Source: Mycolicibacterium sp. YH-1
GTDB taxonomy: Bacteria; Actinomycetota; Actinomycetes; Mycobacteriales; Mycobacteriaceae
Assembly: GCF_022557175.1 (NCBI RefSeq)
Contig: NZ_CP092915.1
Coordinates: 2,108,001 to 2,172,000, forward strand
Direction of reading: 5' to 3'
Length of the DNA: 64,000 nt
The position numbers and the translations under genes are program-made. The notes under the pieces were generated by a model, which saw only the letters and a list, made by a program, of their open reading frames with translations, had not been told where the DNA came from and did not search any database. Of this stretch, positions 45,003 through 55,670 are shown piece after piece; the stretch's first letter is position 1; each line of letters starts with the position of its first letter.

Positions 45003-46184
45003 ATGACGACGTCGGTGATCGTTGCTGGAGCCCGTACTCCCATGGGCAAGTTCATGGGTTCGCTCAAGGACTTCTCGGGCACTGATCTGGGCGCCGTCGC
45101 CATCAAGGGCGCGCTGGAGAAGGCGGGCGTCGATGCCTCGGCGGTCGATTACGTGATCATGGGGCAGGTGCTGACCGCGGGCGCGGGTCAGATGCCGGCT
45201 CGTCAGGCCGCCGTCGCCGCGGGTATCGGCTGGGACGTGCCCGCGCTGACCATCAACAAGATGTGCCTGTCGGGTATCGATGCCATTGCGCTCGCCGACC
45301 AGCTGATCCGGGCCGGGGAGTTCGAGGTGGTGATCGCCGGCGGCCAGGAGTCGATGAGCCAGGCCCCGCACCTGCTGCCCAAGAGCCGCGAGGGCCTCAA
45401 GTACGGCAACGCCACGCTGGTGGACCATCTGGCCTACGACGGCCTGCACGATGTGTTCACCGACCAGCCGATGGGCGCGCTCACTGAGCAGCGCAACGAT
45501 GTCGACCAGTTCACCCGCGAGCAGCAGGATGAGTTCGCCGCCGGGTCCCATCGGAAGGCCGCCGCAGCGTGGAAGGACGGCGTCTTCGCAGATGAGGTCG
45601 TTCCCGTGTCCATCCCGCAGCGCAAGGGCGACCCAATCGAGTTCAACGAGGATGAGGGCATCCGCGCCAACACCACCGCCGAGTCGCTGGGCGGACTCAA
45701 GCCCGCGTTCCGCAAGGGCGGCACCATCACCGCGGGCTCGGCATCGCAGATCTCTGACGGTGCATGCGCGGTGGTCGTGATGAGCAAGGCGAAGGCAGAG
45801 GCGCTCGGACTTAGCTGGTTGGCCGAGATCGGTGCGCACGGCGTCGTCGCGGGCCCCGACTCAACCCTGCAGAGCCAACCCGCCAACGCCATCAAGAAGG
45901 CGATCGCCAAGGAGGGCATCACCGTCGAGCAACTCGACGTCATCGAGATCAACGAGGCATTCGCCGCGGTCTCGTTGGCCTCGACCAAGGAGCTGGGCGT
46001 CGACGCCGAGAAGGTGAACATCAACGGTGGTGCCATCGCGGTCGGGCACCCGATCGGCATGTCGGGTGCTCGGATCACGCTGCACGCCGCGCTTGAACTG
46101 GCACGACGGGGCTCCGGCTACGCCGTGGCGGCGCTGTGCGGTGCCGGCGGACAGGGCGACGCACTGGTCCTGCGGAGGCCCTGA
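45003..46184 (+). CDS. fadA4: Acetyl-CoA acetyltransferase (thiolase) FadA4
   Basis: The 393-aa thiolase has [18 protein letters not shown] at the start, the acyl-enzyme Cys in [34 protein letters not shown], the catalytic His in [17 protein letters not shown] and the second Cys in [15 protein letters not shown]. It condenses or cleaves acetoacetyl-CoA. The ATG follows GGAGGTAGAA. Its position between the epimerase and the thioredoxin-like gene matches Rv1323. Confidence 0.93.
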   Translation: MTTSVIVAGARTPMGKFMGSLKDFSGTDLGAVAIKGALEKAGVDASAVDYVIMGQVLTAGAGQMPARQAAVAAGIGWDVPALTINKMCLSGIDAIALADQLIRAGEFEVVIAGGQESMSQAPHLLPKSREGLKYGNATLVDHLAYDGLHDVFTDQPMGALTEQRNDVDQFTREQQDEFAAGSHRKAAAAWKDGVFADEVVPVSIPQRKGDPIEFNEDEGIRANTTAESLGGLKPAFRKGGTITAGSASQISDGACAVVVMSKAKAEALGLSWLAEIGAHGVVAGPDSTLQSQPANAIKKAIAKEGITVEQLDVIEINEAFAAVSLASTKELGVDAEKVNINGGAIAVGHPIGMSGARITLHAALELARRGSGYAVAALCGAGGQGDALVLRRP

Positions 46185-46249
46185 GCGCTGAGTGTGCCCT
46201 CAGCGTGATCAACGACGCTACGTAGTAGTCTGCCTCGGTTTCGGGCACA

Positions 46250-46648
46250 ATGGCGGCCATGACGAGCATTTTGAGTGGCCCACGCGCTGGCGCAAAGGTC
46301 GCAGGTTGGTTCCGGTTGGTGGCCTTGGCCGAGGCCTTCAGCTGGGTAGGCCTGCTGGTCGGGATGTACTTCAAGTACGTGGGTTCGCCCCAGACCGAGA
46401 TCGGCGTGAAGATCTTCGGCCCGCTGCATGGCGGGATCTTCATGGCGTTCGTCGTGGTCGCCGTGCTGGCTGGGATCGCATTCAAGTGGGGCGCGCTCAC
46501 CTGGATCCTCGCTGCGCTGGGCAGCGTCGTGCCGTTGGCCAGTGTGATCTTCGTCATCTGGGCAGATCGCACCGGCCGCCTGGGAGACAAAGGCCTGGCA
46601 GCGAAGGATTCTGTGGCCTCCGCTCAGACGGCCACCGAAGCGGCGTGA
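46250..46648 (+). CDS. DUF3817 membrane protein
   Basis: The 132-aa protein has three membrane segments (WFRLVALAEAFSWVGLLVGMYFKY; GPLHGGIFMAFVVVAVLAGIAF; LTWILAALGSVVPLASVIFVI) and the DUF3817 hallmark VKIFGPLHGG. ATG 46250 is used; ATG 46259 is an alternative. It is followed 12 nt later by the thioredoxin-like gene. Function unknown. Confidence 0.83.
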   Translation: MAAMTSILSGPRAGAKVAGWFRLVALAEAFSWVGLLVGMYFKYVGSPQTEIGVKIFGPLHGGIFMAFVVVAVLAGIAFKWGALTWILAALGSVVPLASVIFVIWADRTGRLGDKGLAAKDSVASAQTATEAA

Positions 46649-46660
46649 CAAACTGAGGGT

Positions 46661-47557
46661 GTGACACGTCCCCGTCCTTCCATCGGCCCCGCATTGGCCG
46701 GAGCGGTTGATCTCTCGGCGCTGAAGAACCCACCCACGGCCCCGCCGACGGGCGCGGGCGGAGCGGATCCGACCGTTCCCGGCGTAGAGGTCACCGAGGC
46801 GAACTTCGAAACCGAGGTTCTCGCCAGGTCCAACCAGGTGCCCGTCGTGGTGCTGCTGTGGACTCCGCGCAGTGCGTCCAGCGTGCAACTCGCTGAGATG
46901 CTGGGGGCGCTGGCCGATGCCGACGGCGGTAAGTGGGCATTGGCCACCGTCAACGTCGACGTCGCGCCACAGGTCGCGCAGGCCTTCGGCGCTCAGGGCG
47001 TCCCCACCGTCGTCGCGCTGGCGGCAGGGCAGCCGCTGTCCAGCTTCCAGGGCGCACAGCCGCCAGAGCAGCTACGCCGCTGGGTTGACTCGCTGTTGGA
47101 CGCCACCGCGGGCAAGCTGGCGGGCGGGCCCGGGGAGGCCGAGGCGGTCGACCCCGAGCTGGAGGCGGCACGTGCGCACCTCGACGAGGGCGACTTCGAC
47201 GCCGCACTCGCCGCGTATCAGGCGATCCTCGACGCCAAGCCCAATCACGATGAGGCCACCGGTGCCATCCGCCAGATTGTCTTTCTGCAGCGGGCGACGG
47301 CGCAGCCGCCGGAGGCCGTCGCGCTCGCCGATGCCAGCCCCGACGATATCGATGCCGCGTTCGCCGCGGCTGACGTCGAGACCGTGACGCAGAATCCCGC
47401 GGCCGCGTTCGATCGCCTCATCGGGTTGGTCAAGCGCACCGCGGGCGACGACCGCACCAGGGTGCGCACACGGCTCATCGAGCTGTTCGAACTGTTCGAT
47501 CCCGCCGACCCCGACGTCATCGCCGGTCGGCGCAATCTCGCCAACGCGCTCTACTAG
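46661..47557 (+). CDS. YbbN/CnoX-like thioredoxin-fold protein with TPR tail (Rv1324)
   Basis: The 298-aa protein has an N-terminal thioredoxin domain (VTEANFETEVLARSNQVPVVVLLWTPRSASSVQLAEML, VNVDVAPQVAQAFGAQGVPTVVAL with the cis-Pro). TPR-like helices follow (PELEAARAHLDEGDFDAALAAYQAIL, PAAAFDRLIGLVKR). The WCxxC redox motif is replaced by WTPRSAS, so it cannot do dithiol exchange and is more likely a co-chaperone or holdase. The GTG follows GAGGGTGT-like sequence, 12 nt after the DUF3817 gene. Confidence 0.86.
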   Translation: MTRPRPSIGPALAGAVDLSALKNPPTAPPTGAGGADPTVPGVEVTEANFETEVLARSNQVPVVVLLWTPRSASSVQLAEMLGALADADGGKWALATVNVDVAPQVAQAFGAQGVPTVVALAAGQPLSSFQGAQPPEQLRRWVDSLLDATAGKLAGGPGEAEAVDPELEAARAHLDEGDFDAALAAYQAILDAKPNHDEATGAIRQIVFLQRATAQPPEAVALADASPDDIDAAFAAADVETVTQNPAAAFDRLIGLVKRTAGDDRTRVRTRLIELFELFDPADPDVIAGRRNLANALY

Positions 47558-47568
47558 TCCCGCAGTCC

Positions 47569-47630
47569 CGCGAGCAGACGCAAAACTGTCCCTTTTCCGG
47601 CGAAAAGGGGCAGTTTTGCGTCTGCTCGCG
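47569..47630. terminator. Long bidirectional hairpin terminator
   Basis: Outer arms CGCGAGCAGACGCAAAACTG (47569-47588) and CAGTTTTGCGTCTGCTCGCG (47611-47630) are a perfect 20-bp stem, extended by an inner CCCTTTT/AAAAGGG stem. It lies between the convergent Rv1324-like and glgB genes and serves both. Hairpins with the GCAGACGCAAAA word recur in mycobacterial intergenic regions. Confidence 0.9.
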
Positions 47631-47646
47631 AGGGAAACTGGAGGCG

Positions 47647-49860
47647 TCAGGCCGGCTCGAACCACAGCGCCGCCAGCGGTGGCAGCACCATCACGGCGGA
47701 CGCCGGCCTGCCGTGCCACGGCTCGTCGGTGGCCTCGACCGCACCGAGATTGCCGATGCCGGCGCCGTTATACGTCGTCGCGTCGGTGTTGAGCACCTCG
47801 CGCCACGACCCCGAGTGCGGCAGGCCCAAGCGATAGGACGCGTGCTCTGTTCCCGAGAAGTTGAACACGCACGCCATGACGGAGCCGTCATCACCGAAGC
47901 GCAGGAAGCTCAGCACGTTGTTCGCGGAGTCGTTGGCGTCGATCCACGAGTAGCCTTCCTGGCTGGTGTCGCGCGACCACAGGGCGCGGCGGTCCCGGTA
48001 GATACCGTTCATATCGCGGACGAAGCGGGCCAGACCGTTGGAGAAGCTGTTCTCGCTCAACTGATGCCAGTCGACGCCCCGCTCATCGGACCACTCGGCG
48101 CGCTGGCCGAACTCCTGGCCCATGAACAGGAGCTGCTTGCCCGGGTGCGCCCACTGGTAGGCCAGCAGTCCGCGCAGCCCGGCTGCCTTGGCGTGGTCGT
48201 TGCCCGGCATCCGGGTCCACAGTGTGCCCTTGCCGTGCACCACCTCGTCGTGACTGATCGGCAGGACGAAGTTCTCGCTGAACGCGTAGAGCATCGAGAA
48301 CGTGATCTCGTGATGGTGAAAGCTGCGGTGAATCGGGTCACGCTTGATGAACTCGAGCGTGTCGTTCATCCAGCCCATATTCCACTTCATCGAGAAGCCA
48401 AGTCCGCCAAGGTTTGTCGGACGGGTCACGCCCGGCCACGACGTCGACTCCTCGGCGATTGTCACGATGCCCGGCGTGGCCTTGTGGACCGTCGCGTTCA
48501 TCTCCTGCAGGAACTGGACGGCCTCCAGGTTCTCGCGCCCACCGTGAACGTTGGGTGTCCAACCGTCCGCAGGCCGTGAGTAGTCCAGATAGAGCATCGA
48601 GGCGACGGCGTCCACGCGCAGGCCGTCGATGTGGTACTCCTGCAGCCAGTACAGGGCGTTGGCGACCAGGAAGTTTCGCACCTCGGCCCGGCCGAAGTCG
48701 AAGACGTATGTGCCCCAGTCGAGTTGCTCGCCACGATGCGGGTCCGAGTGCTCGTACAGCGGTGTGCCGTCGAACCGGCCGAGCGCCCAGGCGTCCTTCG
48801 GGAAGTGAGCGGGAACCCAGTCGACGATCACGCCGATCCCCGCGCGGTGCAGTTGGTCGACCAGGTACCGGAAGTCGTCAGGGGTTCCCAGCCGTGATGT
48901 CGGCGCGTAGTACGACGTCACCTGATAACCCCACGAACCGCCGAACGGATGCTCGGCAACCGGCAGCATCTCGACGTGTGTGAAGCCCTGCTCGACCAGA
49001 TACTCGGTGAGCTCAGTGGCGAGTTCGCGGTAGCTCAGGCCGGGTCGCCACGACAGCAGGTGCACCTCGTAGGTGCTCATCGGTTCGAAGACCGGATTGC
49101 GCAACGCGCGCTGCGACATCCATTCGGCGTCACCCCACGTGTACTCGCTCTCGGTGACACGTGATGCCCGCGCGGGTGGGACCTCGGCGGCGAACGCCAT
49201 CGGATCGGCACGCTCGGTGATCACACCGTCGGCGCCGTGCACGCGGAACTTGTACAGACCGTCGGTGGGGAAGCCCGGCCAGAACAGCTCCCACACGCCG
49301 GTCGACCCCAGGACGCGCAGCGGCGCCTCATTACCGTCCCAGTGATTGAACTCGCCGATCAGGCTGACGCCCTTGGCGTTCGGCGCCCACACGGCGAACG
49401 AGACACCGTCGACGACGCCATCGGCCGTGGTGAAGCTTCGGGGGTGTGCGCCGAGGACCTCCCACAACCGCTCGTGCCGACCCTCGGCGAACAGGTGCAG
49501 ATCGACCTCGCCGAGTGTGGGCAGGAACCGGTAGGCGTCCGCGGTTCTGTACACCACGGGCGCGTCGTCCTCCGTGGCGCCGGGGTAGCTGATCTCGAGT
49601 CGATAGTCGATCAGGTTCGTGAACGGCACCGCGACTGCGAAGAGGCCGCCCTCGACGTGGTTGAGCGGGTAGCGCTGCTCGCCGATCACGGCGACGACGT
49701 CGCGGGCCCATGGGCGTAGCGCCCGGATCACCGTGTGGTGGCCGTACTCGTGCGCACCCAGAATCGAGTGCGGATCGTGGTGCTCGCCGGCGAGCAGTCT
49801 GCGCAGGTCCGCGGAATCGGGTCGGAGGTGCACGCCGTTGAGCGAGTTGGTGCGGGTCAT
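47647..49860 (-). CDS. glgB: 1,4-alpha-glucan branching enzyme GlgB
   Basis: The 737-aa GH13 enzyme forms alpha-1,6 branches in alpha-glucan. The N-terminal CBM48 domains ([26 protein letters not shown]) precede the barrel: [42 protein letters not shown] (nucleophile Asp), [13 protein letters not shown] (acid/base Glu) and [12 protein letters not shown]. The C-terminal beta domain ends [17 protein letters not shown] 49860. It lies 4 nt after the glgE stop, so the two form one operon, as in Rv1327c-Rv1326c. Confidence 0.97.
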   Translation of the reverse strand: MTRTNSLNGVHLRPDSADLRRLLAGEHHDPHSILGAHEYGHHTVIRALRPWARDVVAVIGEQRYPLNHVEGGLFAVAVPFTNLIDYRLEISYPGATEDDAPVVYRTADAYRFLPTLGEVDLHLFAEGRHERLWEVLGAHPRSFTTADGVVDGVSFAVWAPNAKGVSLIGEFNHWDGNEAPLRVLGSTGVWELFWPGFPTDGLYKFRVHGADGVITERADPMAFAAEVPPARASRVTESEYTWGDAEWMSQRALRNPVFEPMSTYEVHLLSWRPGLSYRELATELTEYLVEQGFTHVEMLPVAEHPFGGSWGYQVTSYYAPTSRLGTPDDFRYLVDQLHRAGIGVIVDWVPAHFPKDAWALGRFDGTPLYEHSDPHRGEQLDWGTYVFDFGRAEVRNFLVANALYWLQEYHIDGLRVDAVASMLYLDYSRPADGWTPNVHGGRENLEAVQFLQEMNATVHKATPGIVTIAEESTSWPGVTRPTNLGGLGFSMKWNMGWMNDTLEFIKRDPIHRSFHHHEITFSMLYAFSENFVLPISHDEVVHGKGTLWTRMPGNDHAKAAGLRGLLAYQWAHPGKQLLFMGQEFGQRAEWSDERGVDWHQLSENSFSNGLARFVRDMNGIYRDRRALWSRDTSQEGYSWIDANDSANNVLSFLRFGDDGSVMACVFNFSGTEHASYRLGLPHSGSWREVLNTDATTYNGAGIGNLGAVEATDEPWHGRPASAVMVLPPLAALWFEPA

Positions 49861-49863
49861 ATG

Positions 49864-51957
49864 TCACTCCCTCCGCAAGAGATTGAGCCGTTTCTCGTAT
49901 GGGATCGACGGCATGTTCAGCACGTGCGCGACCGCCTGGTTCGGGTCGAGGCGAACGTAGTTGGACTGTCCCCACTGGTACTCAGCCCCGGTGATCTCAT
50001 CCCGCACCCAGAATCGGTCGTGATCCTGCATACCCAGGGCTGCCATGTCCAACCACAGCGTCGACTCCTCGGCGCCGAACGCGTTGAGCGTCACGACCAC
50101 CAGCACGCAGTCCCCGGTGGCGGGGTCGAACTTGCTATAGGCCAGGAGGGCGTCGTTGTCCAGGTGATGGAACTTGATGGTGCGCACCTCGCTGAGTGCC
50201 GGGTGCAGCTTGCGAATCTCATTGAGCCGAGTGAGGAACGGCTCCAGCGACTCGCCCCTGGCCAGAGCACCCTCGAAGTCGCGGGGACGCAACTGGTACT
50301 TCTCGGAGTCCAGGTACTCCTCGCTGCCCTCGCGGACCGCCGCGTGCTCGAACAGTTCGTAGCCGGAGTACACGCCCCACGTCGAACTCATCGTGGCGGC
50401 CATCGTCGCGCGAATGGCGAACATGCCCGGGCCGCCGTACTGCAGGCTCTCGTGCAGGATGTCGGGCGTGTTGGTCCACAGGCTCTGCCGGGCGTAGTCG
50501 GCGTGTGTGGCGAGCTGCTCGCCGAACTCGGTCAGCTCCCACTTCGCGGTACGCCACGTGAAGTAGGTGTAGGACTGTGTGAAGCCGAGCTTGGCCAGGC
50601 CGAAAAGCCGTGCCGGCCTGGTGAACGCCTCGGCCAGAAACAGCACGTCGGGATCGGTGTTCTTCACCTCGCCGATCAGCCACGCCCAGAAGTTGGGTGG
50701 CTTGGTGTGCGGATTGTCGACGCGGAACACCTTGACGCCGTGACTGATCCAGTACCGAACCACCCGCAGCACCTCGGCGTAGATTCCGGCCGGGTCGTTG
50801 TCGAAGTTGATCGGGTAGATGTCCTGGTACTTCTTCGGAGGGTTCTCGGCGTAGGCGATGGTGCCGTCGGGCAACACGGTGAACCACTCGGGGTGGGACG
50901 TGGCCCAGGGGTGGTCCGGAGCGCACTGCAGCGCCAGATCCAGCGCGACCTCGAGGCCCTCGGCGTGGGCGGCGGCGACGAAGTCGTCGAAGTCGTCGAT
51001 CGTGCCCAGTTCCGGATGCACCGCGTCATGGCCGCCCTCGTCGCTGCCGATGGCCCACGGGGATCCGACGTCGTTCGGTGCCGCTGTGACGCTGTTGTTG
51101 CGTCCCTTGCGGTGCACCTTGCCGATCGGATGGATCGGCGGTAGGTAGACGATGTCGTAGCCCATGTTCGCCACTCGAGGCAGCGCCTTGGCCGCCGTCG
51201 CGAACGTGCCGTGTACCGCGTTGCCTGCGGCGTCCCAGCCGCCTGTCGAGCGCGGAAACATCTCGTACCACGCGCTGAATCGCGCCAGCGGTCGATCCAC
51301 CCAGACACCGAATTGGTCTCCGCGCGTGACCAGTTCGCGCAGCGGATAGCGCTTGAGCAGATCGGTGACCTCGACGGCGAGCGCGGCACCCGCTCTGGTG
51401 AACGGATCGCCGGGTGCGCGCAGCCGGTCCGCGGCATCGATCAGCGGGAAGCGGTCCTGACGTGGCACGCCCATAGCGGCCCGCTCGAGGAGCTGCGCAC
51501 CCACCAGCAGGTCGTTGTCCAGCTCTGATTCGCCCTGCCCCGCCTCGAGCTTGGCGGTGACGTTGTGCCGCCATGTACTCAGCGGGTCACCCCAGCCGTC
51601 CACCCGGAACGTCCACAGCCCGACGGCGTCGGGCGTGAACTGGCCATGGAACACATCGGGGACGGACCCGGGCAGCATCGGCAGCCGTTGCGGTTTGACC
51701 CGCTGGGAAGCGCCCACCACCGTCTCGATCGGGACGGGTTCGAGTTCGGCAGGGCGCAGGCCCGTGGGCGTCTCGGCCAGCCGCGGGTAGGCGGTGCCGT
51801 GGTATCGGACGACCAGCGTTGCCGCTACGGCATCGTGGCCCTCGCGCCACACCGTCGCCCGCACGGGCAGGATCTCGCCGACCACCGCCTTTGCCGGAAA
51901 ACGGCCACCCGAGACCACAGGCGCGACGTCATCGATACCGATACGACCGACCACCAC
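49864..51957 (-). CDS. glgE: Alpha-1,4-glucan:maltose-1-phosphate maltosyltransferase GlgE
   Basis: The enzyme (about 697 aa) extends alpha-glucan using maltose-1-phosphate, the central step of the mycobacterial GlgE pathway. Motifs are [21 protein letters not shown] at the N-terminus, [38 protein letters not shown] (nucleophile Asp), [11 protein letters not shown] (acid/base Glu) and [11 protein letters not shown]. The start is uncertain among three consecutive GTG codons (51960, 51957, 51954) just after GAGGAG; 51957 is used. A GTG at 51972 lies inside the ribosome-binding site region and is less likely. Confidence 0.96.
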   Translation of the reverse strand: MVVGRIGIDDVAPVVSGGRFPAKAVVGEILPVRATVWREGHDAVAATLVVRYHGTAYPRLAETPTGLRPAELEPVPIETVVGASQRVKPQRLPMLPGSVPDVFHGQFTPDAVGLWTFRVDGWGDPLSTWRHNVTAKLEAGQGESELDNDLLVGAQLLERAAMGVPRQDRFPLIDAADRLRAPGDPFTRAGAALAVEVTDLLKRYPLRELVTRGDQFGVWVDRPLARFSAWYEMFPRSTGGWDAAGNAVHGTFATAAKALPRVANMGYDIVYLPPIHPIGKVHRKGRNNSVTAAPNDVGSPWAIGSDEGGHDAVHPELGTIDDFDDFVAAAHAEGLEVALDLALQCAPDHPWATSHPEWFTVLPDGTIAYAENPPKKYQDIYPINFDNDPAGIYAEVLRVVRYWISHGVKVFRVDNPHTKPPNFWAWLIGEVKNTDPDVLFLAEAFTRPARLFGLAKLGFTQSYTYFTWRTAKWELTEFGEQLATHADYARQSLWTNTPDILHESLQYGGPGMFAIRATMAATMSSTWGVYSGYELFEHAAVREGSEEYLDSEKYQLRPRDFEGALARGESLEPFLTRLNEIRKLHPALSEVRTIKFHHLDNDALLAYSKFDPATGDCVLVVVTLNAFGAEESTLWLDMAALGMQDHDRFWVRDEITGAEYQWGQSNYVRLDPNQAVAHVLNMPSIPYEKRLNLLRRE

Positions 51958-52125
51958 CACCCAACTCCTCACGTTGTACGCGGCCTGCTCGGCCGCGCGG
52001 TGTCGTCTGTTCCGTTACAGCCCCGTCGCTCTATACCCACCGTAGTGTCCGGCCGAACCAAAGGTGCTCCGATGCTGTCATCGACACCGGTGCCACGCAT
52101 GAATTCGTCGGTAAGGTGAGATCGC

Positions 52126-54747
52126 GTGAAAGCCCTTCGCAGATTCACGGTCCGCGCCCACCTTCCGCAGCGTCTCGCCGCACTGGAGCGGCTTTCGGTG
52201 AACTTGCGATGGTCGTGGCACATACCGACGCAGGATCTGTTTGCCACCATCGAGCCCGACTTGTGGAAGCAGGTGGGCAGGGACCCGGTGGCGCTGCTCG
52301 GCGCGGTGAGCCCCAAGCGGCTCGATGAGTTGGCGGTGGATGACTCGTTCCTGACGCGCCTGGATGATCTCGCGGTCGATCTCGACGACTATCTGAGCCG
52401 CCCGATGTGGTACCAGGAGCGCGCCGCGGAGGCAGAGGCGGAGGACGGCGGATCGCCCTGGCCGACGGGGATCGCGTACTTCTCGATGGAGTTCGGCGTG
52501 GCCGAGGTGCTGCCGAACTACTCGGGAGGTCTGGGCATCCTGGCCGGCGATCACCTGAAGTCCGCGTCTGACCTGGGGCTTCCGCTCATCGCGGTTGGCC
52601 TCTACTACCGATCTGGCTACTTCCGGCAGTCGCTGACCGCCGACGGCTGGCAGCACGAGACCTATCCGCCCCTGGATCCGCAGGGTCTGCCGCTGCGCCT
52701 GTTGACCGACGAGTCGGGAGCGCCGGTCCTGGTGCGGCTGGCCATGCCGGACGCCGGCGAGCTGAACGCCCGGGTGTGGATCGCACAGGTGGGCCGAATC
52801 CCGTTGCTGCTCTTGGATTCCGACATTCCAGAGACCGAGCACGATCTGCGCAGTGTGACCGACCGCCTGTACGGAGGTGACCAGGAGCACCGAATCAAGC
52901 AGGAGATCCTGGCCGGGATCGGCGGCGTGCGTGCCATCCGCGCGTTCACCGCGGTCGAGGGCCTGCCCGAACCGCAGGTCTTCCACATGAACGAGGGACA
53001 CGCCGGGTTCCTGGGAGCCGAACGTATCCGGGAACTCGTCACCGATGGCGGCCTGGACTTCGACACCGCGCTCGCGGTGGTCCGTTCGAGCACCGTGTTC
53101 ACCACGCACACCCCCGTGCCCGCGGGTATCGACAGGTTTCCGGTCGAGATGGTGCGGCATTACTTCGGCAGCCCCGCCGGTAGCCCGTCGGGTGCGAATT
53201 CACTTCTGCTGCCCGGTGTTCCGATCGACCGCATCCTGGCGTTCGGTGCCGAGGACGACGCGTCGAAGTTCAACATGGCCCACATGGGCCTGCGTCTGGC
53301 GCAGCGAGCCAACGGTGTGTCCCTGCTGCACGGCCAAGTCAGCCGCGGCATGTTCAACGAGCTGTGGCCCGGATTCGACGAGGGCGAGGTGCCGATCGGG
53401 TCGATCACCAATGGTGTGCACGCCCCCACCTGGGCGGCTCCGCAGTGGCTGGAACTCGGGGGTGAACTCGCCGCCGGTGACTCGTTGTCGGAGCCCGCGA
53501 CCTGGGAGCGGTTGCAGCAGGTCGACCCCGCTCGCCTGTGGTCGATTCGCTCTCAGCTGCGCGAGCGGCTGATCGCCGACGTGCGGGCGCGGGTGCGCAG
53601 GTCATGGCAGGAGCGGGGCGCATCGGAAGCCGAGTTGGGTTGGATTGCAAGTGCGTTCGATCCGAACGTGCTGACCGTTGGGTTCGCCCGCCGGGTGCCG
53701 ACGTACAAGCGGTTGACGCTGATGCTGCGCGATCCCGAGCGGCTCGAGCAACTGCTCCTCGACGAGGAGCGGCCGGTGCAGTTGATCGTCGCAGGCAAGT
53801 CACACCCCGCCGACGAGGGCGGCAAGGCGCTGATCCAGCAGGTGGTGCGTTTCGCCGACCGGCCCGAGGTGCGTCACCGCATCGCCTTCCTGCCCGACTA
53901 CGACATGTCGATGGCACGGTTGCTGTACTGGGGCTGTGACGTGTGGCTGAACAATCCGCTGCGGCCGTTGGAGGCCTGCGGCACGTCGGGCATGAAGAGT
54001 GCGCTCAACGGGGGTTTGAACCTGTCCATCCGCGACGGCTGGTGGGATGAGTGGTACGACGGCGAGAACGGTTGGGAGATCCCGACCGCCGATGGCCTCG
54101 CCGACGAGACCCGCCGCGACGATCTCGAGGCCGCCGCGCTGTATGACCTGCTGGCCGATTCGGTGACGACCAAGTTCTACGACCGCGACGAGCGGGGTAT
54201 CCCGAACCGCTGGGTCGAGATGGTGCGGCACACGCTTCAGACGCTCGGGCCCAAGGTCCTCGCGTCGCGGATGGTGCGCGACTACACCGAGAAGTACTAC
54301 GTACCCGCCGCGCAGTCGCTGCATCGCACGATCGAGCCCTTCGACGGCGTGCCGTTCGGTGCGGCCCGTGGTCTGGCGGCCTATCGGCAGCGCGCCGAGG
54401 ACGCCTGGCCCAAGATCCAGATCACCGACGTGGACAGCTACGGCCTGCCCGACACACCGCTGCTCGGCTCGGAGCTGACGTTGACCGCGACCGTGCACCT
54501 CGCCGGGCTGCAACCGGACGAGGTGGTGGTGCAGGCCGTGGTCGGTCGGGTGGACGCGACCGACGCGTTGGTGCACCCGGAGACTGTACGGATGGCGCAC
54601 ACCGGGACGGCCAACGACGGCAACGAGGTGTTCTCGACGAGAACCCCTCTGCCCGTTGCGGGTCCGGTCGGCTACACGGTGCGCGTGCTCCCGCACCACC
54701 GTTTGTTGGCCGCACCCACCGAGCTGGGTCTGGTCACGCTGGCGTGA
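52126..54747 (+). CDS. glgP: Alpha-glucan (glycogen/maltodextrin) phosphorylase GlgP
   Basis: The 873-aa GT35 enzyme releases glucose-1-phosphate from alpha-glucan. It begins with the DUF3417 cap domain (RLSVNLRWSWHIPTQDLF). The catalytic part includes AYFSMEFGVAEVLPNYSGGLGILAGDHLKSASDLGLPL, FHMNEGHAGFLGAERIREL, VGFARRVPTYKRLTLML and the PLP-lysine region EACGTSGMKSALNGGLNLSIRDGWWDE. GTG start (KALRRFTVRAHLP). It is divergent from glgE, giving a synthesis/degradation pair around one promoter region. Confidence 0.96.
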   Translation: MKALRRFTVRAHLPQRLAALERLSVNLRWSWHIPTQDLFATIEPDLWKQVGRDPVALLGAVSPKRLDELAVDDSFLTRLDDLAVDLDDYLSRPMWYQERAAEAEAEDGGSPWPTGIAYFSMEFGVAEVLPNYSGGLGILAGDHLKSASDLGLPLIAVGLYYRSGYFRQSLTADGWQHETYPPLDPQGLPLRLLTDESGAPVLVRLAMPDAGELNARVWIAQVGRIPLLLLDSDIPETEHDLRSVTDRLYGGDQEHRIKQEILAGIGGVRAIRAFTAVEGLPEPQVFHMNEGHAGFLGAERIRELVTDGGLDFDTALAVVRSSTVFTTHTPVPAGIDRFPVEMVRHYFGSPAGSPSGANSLLLPGVPIDRILAFGAEDDASKFNMAHMGLRLAQRANGVSLLHGQVSRGMFNELWPGFDEGEVPIGSITNGVHAPTWAAPQWLELGGELAAGDSLSEPATWERLQQVDPARLWSIRSQLRERLIADVRARVRRSWQERGASEAELGWIASAFDPNVLTVGFARRVPTYKRLTLMLRDPERLEQLLLDEERPVQLIVAGKSHPADEGGKALIQQVVRFADRPEVRHRIAFLPDYDMSMARLLYWGCDVWLNNPLRPLEACGTSGMKSALNGGLNLSIRDGWWDEWYDGENGWEIPTADGLADETRRDDLEAAALYDLLADSVTTKFYDRDERGIPNRWVEMVRHTLQTLGPKVLASRMVRDYTEKYYVPAAQSLHRTIEPFDGVPFGAARGLAAYRQRAEDAWPKIQITDVDSYGLPDTPLLGSELTLTATVHLAGLQPDEVVVQAVVGRVDATDALVHPETVRMAHTGTANDGNEVFSTRTPLPVAGPVGYTVRVLPHHRLLAAPTELGLVTLA

Positions 54748-55592
54748 GAGGAATTCTCGAGGTTGCGATCGACGGCGGGCCCTATGCCCTGGCGCTGGGG
54801 CCCGACGGCGCGATGTGGGTCACGCTGGCGCGCCGCGGCGCGATCGCCCGTGTGACGGCAGACGGGGACCTGCGTGAGTTTCCCGTCGCGGGTGACGCCA
54901 AGCCGACGATCATCACGGCCGGGGGAGACGGCGCGCTGTGGTTCGCCCGCTCCGGTGATGACCGCATCGGCCGGATCACCACCGACGGCGAGCTCAGTGC
55001 TGTCGAATTGTCCAACGGGAGTTCGCCGTTCGGGCTGACGGTCGGACCCGACGGTGCGCTGTGGTTCACCGCGATGGAGACCGGGACGGTCGGTCGAGTC
55101 TCCGCCGACGGTGTCGTCGAGGAATGGCCGGTCGGGGGCAGACCGTCGATGATCACGAGTGGGCCCGACGGCGCCCTGTGGTTCACCATGAACCAGGCCA
55201 ACGCGATCGGCAGGCTGGACCTCGCAGGTGAGTTGACGGTGCGCGCGCTGCCGACGCGCGGTGCGGGGCCCGTGGGCATCACCGCGACTCACGACGACAC
55301 TGTCTGGTTCACCGCGATCCTGGCCGACAAGATCGGCCGGATCCCGATGGACGATGCGATTCAGGAGATGGATCTGCCGGGCAAGCCGCACGCGGTGGTT
55401 GCCGATCCCACCGGCGGGGTGTGGGTGAGTCTCTGGGGTGCCGACCAGATCGCCCGGGTCAGTGCCGACGGCGAGGTTTACACCATCGACCTGCCCGGCG
55501 GGAGCGAACCGCACGGGATGGCGGTGGGCCGCGACGGCGCCCTCTGGGTGGCGCTGGAAGCGGGTTACGTTCTGCGGCTGCCGACCAACTGA
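54744..55592 (+). CDS. Virginiamycin B lyase (Vgb)-like beta-propeller
   Basis: The 282-aa protein consists of about seven blade repeats with GPDGA(L/M)WFT-type strands (ALGPDGAMWVTL; GGDGALWFAR; GPDGALWFTA; GPDGALWFTM; HDDTVWFTA; PTGGVWVSL; GRDGALWVAL), each followed by IGRI or similar. Vgb opens the ring of streptogramin B by elimination and uses His and Glu residues; here GKPHAVV and GSEPHGM supply candidate active-site His/Glu. The GTG overlaps the glgP stop (GTGA), so it is translationally coupled to glycogen phosphorylase. Many Vgb relatives are not resistance enzymes, so the substrate is open. Confidence 0.82.
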   Translation: MRGILEVAIDGGPYALALGPDGAMWVTLARRGAIARVTADGDLREFPVAGDAKPTIITAGGDGALWFARSGDDRIGRITTDGELSAVELSNGSSPFGLTVGPDGALWFTAMETGTVGRVSADGVVEEWPVGGRPSMITSGPDGALWFTMNQANAIGRLDLAGELTVRALPTRGAGPVGITATHDDTVWFTAILADKIGRIPMDDAIQEMDLPGKPHAVVADPTGGVWVSLWGADQIARVSADGEVYTIDLPGGSEPHGMAVGRDGALWVALEAGYVLRLPTN

Positions 55593-55670
55593 GTTCAGTT
55601 CTCCAACCCCGCGGTCGACGGACCCTCTGGCGCGGTAGGTTCCGAAGAACGCCAACAAGGGGGTCCAACT

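Noticed and set aside
49735..51144. A 469-codon plus-strand frame
   Set aside because: Shadow of glgE and the start of glgB; glgE motifs on the other strand are unambiguous.
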